Source of the DNA: Halorubrum halophilum
Lineage (GTDB): Archaea; Halobacteriota; Halobacteria; Halobacteriales; Haloferacaceae
Length of the DNA: 52,821 bases
Assembly: GCF_000739595.1 (NCBI RefSeq)
Contig: NZ_BBJP01000028.1
Span: 1 to 52,821 of the forward strand
Direction: 5' to 3'
A model generated the notes under the pieces. The model did not search any database and had not been told where the DNA came from. It saw nothing but the letters and a program-made list of their open reading frames with translations. Below, one piece after another: positions 42,527 through 49,557 of the stretch (positions are counted from its first letter, which is position 1; each line of letters begins with the position of its first letter). The translations under genes and the position numbers were made by a program.

Positions 42527-42748
42527 TCACTCCCGCTCAATCGTGACGTGCCACTCGTCGTCGTCGACCCGCGCGGCCTCGTGGTCGAACCCCCGGTCGG
42601 TCAGCACGTCGTAGAGCGGCTCCGGCTCGAAGCTGTTGACGAGGTGCAGGGACTCGCCCGGGTCGAGGTCGTCGAGCGCGTCGCTGATGACCGGAAACGG
42701 CGGGTCGTCCCGGTCGCGCACGTCGAGGACTGTGTCTGCCTCCGTCAT
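42527..42748 (-). CDS. DUF2249 protein (short)
   Basis: This 73-aa protein has the DUF2249 pattern: VLDVRDRDDPPFPVISDAL, then LDPGESLHLVNSFEPEPLY and GFDHEAARVDDDEWHVTI. The fold resembles TusA-like small proteins (betaalphabeta), lacking the CPxP motif. DUF2249 genes often accompany denitrification or NO-related genes in haloarchaea and bacteria. It is 87 bases downstream of the CPQ-motif gene on the same strand and probably co-transcribed. Confidence 0.88.
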   Translation of the reverse strand: MTEADTVLDVRDRDDPPFPVISDALDDLDPGESLHLVNSFEPEPLYDVLTDRGFDHEAARVDDDEWHVTIERE

Positions 42749-42835
42749 CAGTTCGCTCTGACGACCGCCCTCCGCATGGTCGTTAGCGGGAACATGTTCG
42801 ACTGGAGTCGGTGAGGTCAGAACAGGGGCGACCGA

Positions 42836-43390
42836 TCAGAATGGAGCCGACGGATCGGAGGCCGAATCGCCGCGGTCGCCCGAAGCAACGCCTCCACCCG
42901 CAAGGCCGCCCCCGTCCGTGTGTTCCGGCTCGATCTCGCCGGTCTCCATCTTCGCGAGCCGCTCGTTGACGGCGTCGCTCCCGTCGAGCGAGGCGTCGAC
43001 GCGGACGCGGACTAGGTCGTACCCGTGCGTGTCGACCGCGTCGAGCGCGCGGAACGCCCCGACGGCGAGCGGCTCGGCCTGCGGGCAGAAGGCGGTGGTC
43101 GGGGTGAACTCGGCCCGGAGCGTCGTCGGATCGTCGGCGTCCTCGGCGTACCGGAAGCCGGCGTCCGTGTGCCGCGGGTCGCGGTTGAGCCGCGCGAGGT
43201 TGTAGCCGAACGTGGCGTCGTACACGCCGTGCTCCTCGAAGGCGTCCGCAACGGTCCGGTGGAGCGCGACGTGGTCGCGCCCGTCGAGCACGTCGTGGCC
43301 CGCGAGGAAGGCCCCGGGCTCGGGCACGTGCTCGGGGACGAACGCGTCGGCGGGATCGAACTGCGGCTCGGAGCCGCCGAGGAAGCTCAT
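42836..43390 (-). CDS. Conserved cluster protein with FTPTT-x-FCPQ motif
   Basis: This 184-aa soluble protein has a middle part FGYNLARLNRDPRHTDAGF, then FTPTTAFCPQAEPLAVGAFR and YDLVRVRVDASLDGSDAVN. TxxxCP-type motifs and the following helix recall DUF59/MIP18-like iron-sulfur assembly proteins, but the match is loose. A Gly-rich acidic tail follows. It overlaps the preceding DUF2249 gene by four bases (ATGA), so the two are coupled. Function is unknown. Confidence 0.75.
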   Translation of the reverse strand: MSFLGGSEPQFDPADAFVPEHVPEPGAFLAGHDVLDGRDHVALHRTVADAFEEHGVYDATFGYNLARLNRDPRHTDAGFRYAEDADDPTTLRAEFTPTTAFCPQAEPLAVGAFRALDAVDTHGYDLVRVRVDASLDGSDAVNERLAKMETGEIEPEHTDGGGLAGGGVASGDRGDSASDPSAPF

Positions 43391-43698
43391 CGGTCGCCCA
43401 CCTCGGCGGTCCCGTCGGCCCCGCCGGCGTCGTCTTCCTCGTCCCAGATCGCCGTGACGACCGCGTCGTCGGTCTCGACCGTCTCGTGGGCGTAGCCGCG
43501 GTCGTCGAGTTTCGGGTAGAGGAACTGCGGCGCGCGGTCGTTGCGCTGGACGAGCACGGTCTCGTCAGGGAGGTCGGCGAGCAGTTCGAGCGTCTGCCGG
43601 AGCGGCTCCGGCGGCCCGAGTTCCCGGACGTCGAGCGTCTCGACGGGTCGATCTGCCGGTGCGTCCGTCCGTTCGAGCGCGGTCGTTTCCAGCTCCAT
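43387..43698 (-). CDS. DUF2249 protein (first gene of cluster)
   Basis: This 103-aa protein has the DUF2249 core: ETLDVRELGPPEPLRQTLEL, then LADLPDETVLVQRNDRAPQF and LYPKLDDRGYAHETVE. It has an acidic, Gly-containing tail. It is the promoter-proximal gene of the minus-strand cluster, and a CCGAACGTGTTCGG palindrome lies 37 bases before its ATG. Its product may act with the second DUF2249 protein at 42527. Confidence 0.88.
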   Translation of the reverse strand: MELETTALERTDAPADRPVETLDVRELGPPEPLRQTLELLADLPDETVLVQRNDRAPQFLYPKLDDRGYAHETVETDDAVVTAIWDEEDDAGGADGTAEVGDR

Positions 43699-43735
43699 AC
43701 GCGCCTATCGGTTCCCCAGCTCCGGGTAGTTTGTT

Positions 43736-43749
43736 CCGAACGTGTTCGG
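43736..43749. promoter_or_regulatory. Palindromic site CCGAACGTGTTCGG
   Basis: The 6-base arms (CCGAAC/GTTCGG) are perfect around a 2-base spacer. It lies 37 bases upstream of the DUF2249 gene at 43698. With the inverted twin at 43794 it brackets the divergent promoter. The CGAAC/GTTCG half-sites resemble what I recall for NarO-controlled haloarchaeal promoters. Confidence 0.6.
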
Positions 43750-43793
43750 GAGTTATTGCCTCTCCCGGCGGACGGGCCCACCGACCACTACCC

Positions 43794-43807
43794 CCGAACA
43801 CGTTCGG
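43794..43807. promoter_or_regulatory. Palindromic site CCGAACACGTTCGG, twin of 43736
   Basis: The arms are the same as the twin and the spacer is reversed; flanks match the twin in inverted orientation (CCC before, AC after). It lies 37 bases before the start of the membrane protein at 43845. The two sites are centred 58 bases apart. Confidence 0.6.
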
Positions 43808-43844
43808 ACACAACCACAGGGCTGACCGGAACGTACCCGCACGC

Positions 43845-45239
43845 ATGCGAGGCGTTCCCGGCGATCTCACGACCTCGACGCGCCCGCCGACCACGATCCC
43901 GCTTCGCCACTTCCTCGTCGCGCTGGCGTTCCTCGTCGCGGGCGGAGCGCTCGGGCTCCTCCGCGTCGCGGGGGTGGCGGGAGCGGGTCCGGGCCTCGAC
44001 GGGATCGCGGTCGCGCACCTGCTCCTCGTCGGGTGGGTGTGTCTCACGATCATCGGCGCGATGACGCAGTTCGTTCCCGTTTGGTCGGGCGTCGAGATCC
44101 ACTCCGAGCGGCTGGCGACGCTCCAGTTGGTCGCCGTCGCGGTCGGCGTGGCCGGGTTCGCCGCCGGGCTGTGGCTCGGTCGACCGGCAGACGCCGCTCT
44201 CGCGGCGGGCGTCATGGCCGTCGGGATCGGGGTGTTCGCGTACAACATCGCTCGAACCCTGTGGCGCGCGCGCCCCTTCGACACCACCGAGACGCACTTC
44301 GCGCTGGCGGTCGGCTTCCTCGCGCTCGCGGCCGTCCTCGGCGGGACCCTCGCCGCGGACTACCGGTGGAGCGTGCTTGCCGGGACCGGGCTCTCGCGGC
44401 CCGCGGTCGTCGACGCCCACGTCACCCTGGCAGTCCTCGGCGCCGTGGTGACGACCGTGATCGGCGCGCTGTACCAGCTCGGCCCAATGTTCACGCAGAC
44501 GGACACGCTCCCGGTCGAAACGCGCGCGGCGCGGGCCGAGACCGCGGCGTATCCGGTCGGCGTCGTCGCGCTCGCCGCCGGCCGGCTGGTCGAGCAGGAG
44601 GCCGTCGCGACGCTCGGGGGACTCCTCGTCGCCGGCGGCGCGGCGGTCGCCGGCGCGGTCCTCCTCCGCCGGATCCGGGACGCGACCGGGGCGGTGACCC
44701 CGATGCTCTCGCGGTACGCGGTCGTCGCCGCGGCGACCATCGCGTGGAGCGCGACCGCGTTCGCAACGTGGATCCGAACCCCGCTCGGCGCGGGCGTCCG
44801 GTTCGGTCACCCCGCGGTCGGGCCCGTTCTGCTCGGTGCGCTCGTCGGGTTCGTCGTGGTCGGAAGTCTCTACCACGTCGTCCCGTTCATCGTCTGGCTC
44901 GACCGGTACGCGGACCGGGTCGGGCTGGAGCGAGTTCCCGCGATCGACGACCTCTACGACGCCCGGATCGCGTCGGTCGACCTCGCCGCCACTCTCGGTG
45001 GTGCCCTCCTGATCCTCGCCGCCGCAGTCTCGCCGGCCGTCGCTTCGCTCGGTCCCGACGGGCTTCTCGTCGGAGGTCTCGTCCACACGGCCGGCGGCGC
45101 GCTCGTCGTCCTCGGCGCGCTGCTGTTCGCCGGCAACATGGCCGGAACCGTGATCCGGCACGGGGGTCCGGAGATGCTTCGGCGGTCGGGGTCGGGATCG
45201 ACGGTGGACTCGGAGGCGTCCGACGCCGCCGATCGGTGA
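43845..45239 (+). CDS. Polytopic membrane protein, heme-copper/NnrS-like
   Basis: This 464-aa protein has about 12 TM segments. Conserved-looking His residues fall in membrane segments as in heme-copper oxidase-like and NnrS-like proteins: PLRHFLVALAFL, IAVAHLLLVGWV, VVDAHVTLAVLGAV and GSLYHVVPFIVWLDRY. Related genes accompany denitrification loci. It probably handles NO or heme/copper, but no active-site triad can be proven by eye. The ATG at 43845 is preferred over an upstream frame that crosses the operator sites. It is divergent from the DUF2249 cluster. Confidence 0.8.
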   Translation: MRGVPGDLTTSTRPPTTIPLRHFLVALAFLVAGGALGLLRVAGVAGAGPGLDGIAVAHLLLVGWVCLTIIGAMTQFVPVWSGVEIHSERLATLQLVAVAVGVAGFAAGLWLGRPADAALAAGVMAVGIGVFAYNIARTLWRARPFDTTETHFALAVGFLALAAVLGGTLAADYRWSVLAGTGLSRPAVVDAHVTLAVLGAVVTTVIGALYQLGPMFTQTDTLPVETRAARAETAAYPVGVVALAAGRLVEQEAVATLGGLLVAGGAAVAGAVLLRRIRDATGAVTPMLSRYAVVAAATIAWSATAFATWIRTPLGAGVRFGHPAVGPVLLGALVGFVVVGSLYHVVPFIVWLDRYADRVGLERVPAIDDLYDARIASVDLAATLGGALLILAAAVSPAVASLGPDGLLVGGLVHTAGGALVVLGALLFAGNMAGTVIRHGGPEMLRRSGSGSTVDSEASDAADR

Positions 45240-45285
45240 GAACGCCCGGTGCTGACGGACTCGTCCGACTCGGTTTGCACCCCCA

Positions 45286-46002
45286 TCAGTGGAGCATATC
45301 GAGGAGGAATATCGCGAGGAACCCGACGAAGAACAGCGTCGTCGACACCGGCGTCTCGGGCACTTTCCCGGCCTTGACGAGCAGTTCCTCGGTGACGAGA
45401 TACAGCAGCGCGGCTGAGCCGAAGGCGAGGATGATCGCGATCGGGGCGCCCGTCACGTCTCCCAGCGCGAGTACACTGACGGTCACGCCCGACGCGAGGA
45501 GCAGTCCGAAGGCCGCCGGAACTGCGAGTTTCCGAGCCACGCCCATACTCTTCGGCAGCGCGACGACGCCCGCGACCCCGAGGAAGAGCACCTCGATCGC
45601 CAGCGCCACGGCGATGATAATTCCGGTGTCGGGGTTGTCGAGGAAGGAGACGCCGATCAGGACCCCGTCGATCGTCATGTCGATACCGACGACGATGAGG
45701 AGTCCGGCCGCGCTCGCGTACTGTCCGCCGATGTCGCGCTTATCGATGGTCTTGCTCAGCCGGTGGATCCCGAGCATCGTCGCGACTCCGATGGCGAACC
45801 CGAGGACGACGATCTGCGGGGCGCGTCCGTGCACGTCCGGCAGTAGCTCGGCGGTGACGGCGGCGGTAACGACCCCGGCTGCGAAGTGTTGGACGTTGCT
45901 CTCCATCTGTGGGTCCGGAGGGCGGTAGACGGCGATCACGCCGCCGACCAAGCCGGCCACGACCGCGAGCGCCGTGTACGACAGCGCCTGCGCGAGTACC
46001 AT
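45286..46002 (-). CDS. ZIP family metal transporter
   Basis: This 238-aa protein has about eight TM segments and ZIP signatures: QHFAAGVVTAAVTAELLPD in an early helix and GIDMTIDGVLIGVSF in the metal-binding helix, where Asp residues replace the usual His. It moves divalent metals into the cytosol by family role. The variable loop is short and lacks a His-rich stretch. The start at 46002 (MVLAQALSYTAL) is preferred to one 27 bases upstream. Structured element D begins about 65 bases upstream of the start codon. Confidence 0.88.
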   Translation of the reverse strand: MVLAQALSYTALAVVAGLVGGVIAVYRPPDPQMESNVQHFAAGVVTAAVTAELLPDVHGRAPQIVVLGFAIGVATMLGIHRLSKTIDKRDIGGQYASAAGLLIVVGIDMTIDGVLIGVSFLDNPDTGIIIAVALAIEVLFLGVAGVVALPKSMGVARKLAVPAAFGLLLASGVTVSVLALGDVTGAPIAIILAFGSAALLYLVTEELLVKAGKVPETPVSTTLFFVGFLAIFLLDMLH

Positions 46003-46066
46003 ACGGACGTATCCCGATCGAAGCAACAAGAGTGTTGGTAGCGGACGCGGCGACGCAGATAAAAGT

Positions 46067-46520
46067 GCGATCGGTACCGGGAGTAGGTGTTACAGACCGG
46101 TGGTGGCGAGAGGATATTTAAAAGACACGAGTGATAGCGACGAGCGCTTATAAATAGCGGTGCGGTGGCGTGCGCCTGCGAGCGCCCACCGGGCGCGAGC
46201 AGCCCGCACGAGGGAGTCGCTGGCGCCGGCGGCGCCAGCGACGAGGCTGGGGAGGTGTGAGGTGCGGTGCTGTGCCGTGCGGGGTGGGACTCAAAGGGGC
46301 AGCCGGTGAGGCGGGCGCAGGCGACGCAAGCACCGCAAGGAGCGAGTGGAACGAGCGACTGAGGAGCGCAGCGAGCGTGCGCCCGCCTCACCGGCTGGGG
46401 CTTTGAAGGTGTTCACCACAGACCCGTCGATCACGTATAAACAGCCGACAGCAACACCACTCGATCGCTTATAAATAACCACGCTTGCGACGTGCTACAC
46501 CTACTCCCGCTATCGATCAA
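46067..46520 (+). repeat. Structured intergenic element D (family A-D), 454 bp with terminal inverted repeats
   Basis: The ends are inverted repeats sharing GGGAGTAGGTGT and GATCG. Four AT boxes match element B in place: TATTTAAA (about 46115) and TTATAAA-like (about 46148, 46435, 46469). H1 is CTGC-GA-GCGCCC-ACC-GGGCGC-GA-GCAG; H2 is GTCGCTGGCGCC-GGC-GGCGCCAGCGAC; H3 pairs 46300-46318 (CAGCCGGTGAGGCGGGCGC) perfectly with 46379-46397. The H3 loop (GGCGACGCAAGCACYGCAAG, then GAGCGAGTGGAACGAGCGAC) is nearly identical to B. The stretch 46521-46675 beyond it holds no gene. Confidence 0.78.
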
Positions 46521-46675
46521 GAGTCGGCTTTCGGCGACCGGCGATTTCCAACGGGAAGAGTCCCGAAGCGGAGACGAAAACGGGATCGAACCACCCAATT
46601 AAACGCTGGGTCCGACCCCGCTACTGATCACTACGGTCAAACCCTCCGGATACCTGCCGGCGAACTGTTCGGGGG

Positions 46676-47452
46676 TTAAGAGCCGTCCCCGAACGCCTGC
46701 GAGAAGAGCGTGTCCGTCACGGTCCGGAGGTGCTCCGAGACCGTGGACTTCGCGAGGTCGAGGTCCGCGGCGATCTCCCCGGCCGAGGCGCCGTCGCCGT
46801 CGAAGTACCCCTTCTCGGCCGCCACGGCCGCGATCTCCGCCTGCCGATCCGTCACGCCCGCGAGGTCGACCGGGACGACGTCGCGACAGGAGTTGTCTTC
46901 CGCGCTCCGGCCCTCTCGATCGACGCACAGCCGGCGGAGCTCAACCCCGAGCCCGGCGGCCTCGCACTCGTCGACGATCGCCTGCAGCTCTTCGTGACCC
47001 GTCAGCACGAAGGAGACGAGCAGGTGTCCGTCCTCCATCTCGGTCCGGCGCGGCGACACCGGGAAGTTCGCGAACGCCGACGGCAGTCCGCCGCAGGAGC
47101 AGTCCTCGCAGACGCCGTCGCCGGTGGGAGTACCGGCCGAAGCCGCGGTCGGAGACGGCGATGGACCGGCGGCGTCGGCCCCCGCTTCGGCCTCGGACGG
47201 GCCGATCGCGACGCCGCCGTCGGTCGCGGGACGCTCGCAAGCGATCTCGTAGCGACCGTGCGCCTCGCCCGCGAACTCCACGAGGTCGAGGCCGCTCGGC
47301 GGATCTTCGGGCGGATCGGGGGCGACGAACTCGACGCGGGCGTCGTCCGCGTCGACGCGGAACTCCTCGACCGGCGTGTCGGACGAGAGCGCGGCCACGG
47401 GACAGCCCTCACAGGCGGAGACGGCGAGTTCGACGTGGATCCCGTTGGTCAT
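46676..47452 (-). CDS. Cys-rich HTH-10 regulator, NarO/DmsR-like
   Basis: This 258-aa protein has Cys motifs in the sensor half (VSACEGCPVAAL and DGVCEDCSCGGL, later LRRLCVDREG and NSCRD) that could hold an iron-sulfur cluster or metal, and a C-terminal HTH-10 (EIAADLDLAKSTVSEHLRTV). This layout fits haloarchaeal regulators of anaerobic respiration such as NarO and DmsR. It lies about 3 kb from the divergent denitrification-type promoter carrying CGAAC/GTTCG palindromes, so it is the best candidate to bind them. It starts at 47452. Confidence 0.82.
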   Translation of the reverse strand: MTNGIHVELAVSACEGCPVAALSSDTPVEEFRVDADDARVEFVAPDPPEDPPSGLDLVEFAGEAHGRYEIACERPATDGGVAIGPSEAEAGADAAGPSPSPTAASAGTPTGDGVCEDCSCGGLPSAFANFPVSPRRTEMEDGHLLVSFVLTGHEELQAIVDECEAAGLGVELRRLCVDREGRSAEDNSCRDVVPVDLAGVTDRQAEIAAVAAEKGYFDGDGASAGEIAADLDLAKSTVSEHLRTVTDTLFSQAFGDGS

Positions 47453-47607
47453 GTTTACGGGTAGGAACGCTATGGGTCATATAACGAGGAGGGGTTTCCA
47501 GCCCGATGAAAACGGTTGCGAGGAGCCGGCACCGTTCCCGACGCCGGATCCCCGCGATCCGTTCGGGTGGGCGCGCCCTTTTGACGCGACGGGTAAAACT
47601 GGGACCC

Positions 47608-48405
47608 ATGCCGCCGCTCGAACTCCCGCTCGGCCTCGGCACGTCCGGGCTCGACGATCACGCGGAGTGTACCGCCACGGTGACCACCGCGCTCGAAGCG
47701 GGGTACCGCCACGTCGACACCGCACAGATGTACGACAACGAGGCCGCCGTCGGCGAGGGGATCGCCGCGGCCGACGTGGACCGCGACGACGTGATTGTGG
47801 CCACGAAGGTCCATCCCGACAACCTCGCCCCCGAGGACGTCCGCGAGACCGCTCGCGAGAGCCTCGACCGACTGGGGCTCGACCGCGTCGACCTCCTATA
47901 CGTCCACTGGCCGACCGGGGCGTACGACCCGGAGGCGACGCTCCCGGTCTTCGACGCGCTCAGCGAGGAAGGGCTCACCGACCACGTCGGCGTCTCGAAC
48001 TTCACGCCGGAACTGTTGCGGGAGGCCGACCGGATCCTCGACGCGCCGATCGCCGCCCATCAGGTGGAGTGTCACCCTCGGTTCCAACAGCCGGAGCTCC
48101 GCGAACTCGCGGCCGAGCTCGACCACCGGCTCGTCGGTTACTCCCCGCTGGCCCGCGGGGACCTGTTCGACGACGCCGAGTTCAAAGGCGTCGCCGAGAA
48201 TCACGACCTCTCGCCGGCGGTCCTCGCGCTCGGGTGGGCGCTCGCTCGCGACGTGACTCCGATCCCGAAGGCGACCGGCGACCACGTGATCGAGAACCTG
48301 CGCGCGGTCGACGCCGCGGTCTCCGACGCCGCCCTCGACGCGGTCGATGCGCTCGAGAGAGGCGAACGCCGGATCGATCCCGACGACGCGGCGTGGAACC
48401 GGTAA
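47608..48405 (+). CDS. Aldo/keto reductase (diketogluconate-reductase type)
   Basis: This 265-aa protein is shorter than the AKR at 12949 and belongs to the single-subunit DkgA-like group. The tetrad is complete: Asp and Tyr in VDTAQMYDNE, Lys in VATKVHPD, His in YVHWPTGAY. C-terminal IPKATGDHVIENL binds the NADPH phosphate. The ATG at 47608 (MPPLELPLGLGTSG) was chosen over an upstream frame. The substrate is unknown. It is divergent from the NarO-like gene. Confidence 0.93.
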   Translation: MPPLELPLGLGTSGLDDHAECTATVTTALEAGYRHVDTAQMYDNEAAVGEGIAAADVDRDDVIVATKVHPDNLAPEDVRETARESLDRLGLDRVDLLYVHWPTGAYDPEATLPVFDALSEEGLTDHVGVSNFTPELLREADRILDAPIAAHQVECHPRFQQPELRELAAELDHRLVGYSPLARGDLFDDAEFKGVAENHDLSPAVLALGWALARDVTPIPKATGDHVIENLRAVDAAVSDAALDAVDALERGERRIDPDDAAWNR

Positions 48406-48423
48406 GGGGAGCTCAAAGGCCGA

Positions 48424-49413
48424 TCAGACCGCGTCCAGCCGCGATCGAAGCTCCTCGTCCGCCCGATCGACGAGCGACGCCAGCGGCTCGTCGAGATACG
48501 TCGCCCACTGATCGATGAAGCCCGAGCGCCCGAGCATCCGGACGACCTCGTACACCCGTCGCCGCTCGGCGAACCCCGGCGGGAGTCCGCCGGCGCGGTC
48601 GCGGTAGCCCCGATACAGGGCCGCAGCGTACCGCGCCGGCCCCTCGCTGTCGAACCCGTTGAGAAGCTGGTCCTCCGCGCGGACCAGATCGCGGGCCGGG
48701 TCGCCGACGTGTGCGAGCTCCCAGTCGATCGGTGTGACCCCATCCTGACCGGTGTCGGGGCCCGATTCGCCGTCGCCGACTACGAACAGGTTCGGCTTCG
48801 CCACGTCCCCGTGAAGCAATGCGGCCGGGGCGCCGCCGAGACGGTCCCGGTTCGCCTCGACGCAGTCGAACACGGCGTCGTAGTGATCCGCCAGCCGCTC
48901 CGAGGTGCCGATCTCGCGAGTCCGCTCGACCGTCGCGCGGAGCACGTCGGGCCACGGGGCCGGATCGAGGTCAAGTCCGCCACGCGCGTCGCTACCGACG
49001 ATCTCCCCGTGGGTCTCGAACCGCTCCCCGTGGAGTGTCGCGAGCGTCGCGCCAACGCGCCGGAGGAGCATCTCTCGGCGCGTTTCGTCGGAGTCCTCCC
49101 AGACGTCGAACAGCTCGCGCCCCGGAGCCGGCGCGGTGACGAGGTACGGGACCGACGCGTTCGGGTCGGCGGCCAGCACCTCCGGCCCCGAGACCGACCG
49201 CTCCGCGCCGAGATACCGGAGCACGGCCAGCTCCCGAGCGATCCGGGTGCCGTCGTCGTCGACCGCGACCTTGCAGAACGCGCGCGACCCGTCGCCGAAG
49301 GCGATGCCGACCGTCTCGTTGGCGCCGTTCCACGAGGGACCGACCCCGAACGTCCGGTCGACGTGACGGTCCGGAAATGCCTCATCGAGAGCGGTCGCGA
49401 CCCTCCGATCCAT
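48424..49413 (-). CDS. Aminoglycoside phosphotransferase-family kinase
   Basis: This 329-aa kinase has an N-lobe with NETVGIAFGDGSRAFCKVAV and a C-lobe with the catalytic loop LLHGDVAKPNLFV and the metal motif PIDWELAHVGDPARDL. In haloarchaea this family usually phosphorylates small metabolites rather than antibiotics, so resistance should not be assumed. The start at 49413 (MDRRVATALDEAFP) is clear. It is convergent with the aldo/keto reductase. Confidence 0.9.
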   Translation of the reverse strand: MDRRVATALDEAFPDRHVDRTFGVGPSWNGANETVGIAFGDGSRAFCKVAVDDDGTRIARELAVLRYLGAERSVSGPEVLAADPNASVPYLVTAPAPGRELFDVWEDSDETRREMLLRRVGATLATLHGERFETHGEIVGSDARGGLDLDPAPWPDVLRATVERTREIGTSERLADHYDAVFDCVEANRDRLGGAPAALLHGDVAKPNLFVVGDGESGPDTGQDGVTPIDWELAHVGDPARDLVRAEDQLLNGFDSEGPARYAAALYRGYRDRAGGLPPGFAERRRVYEVVRMLGRSGFIDQWATYLDEPLASLVDRADEELRSRLDAV

Positions 49414-49557
49414 GTCCGCGTGTCAGACACACTCGATGTTAAAGATGCTGTCACTCCTGTTAGCACGCGTCGTTTAAATTGGATTATACAACCCAATATC
49501 GGCTGATACCGGGAATGACCGACAGCCTCATAACTGTTGTTGGTTTATCAGAATGTC

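Noticed and set aside
46659..46672. Second exact copy of GGCGAACTGTTCGG beside the NarO-like gene
   Set aside because: It lies past the 3' end of the gene with no promoter to serve. A shared 14-mer can occur by chance in a window of this size, so it is not listed as an operator.
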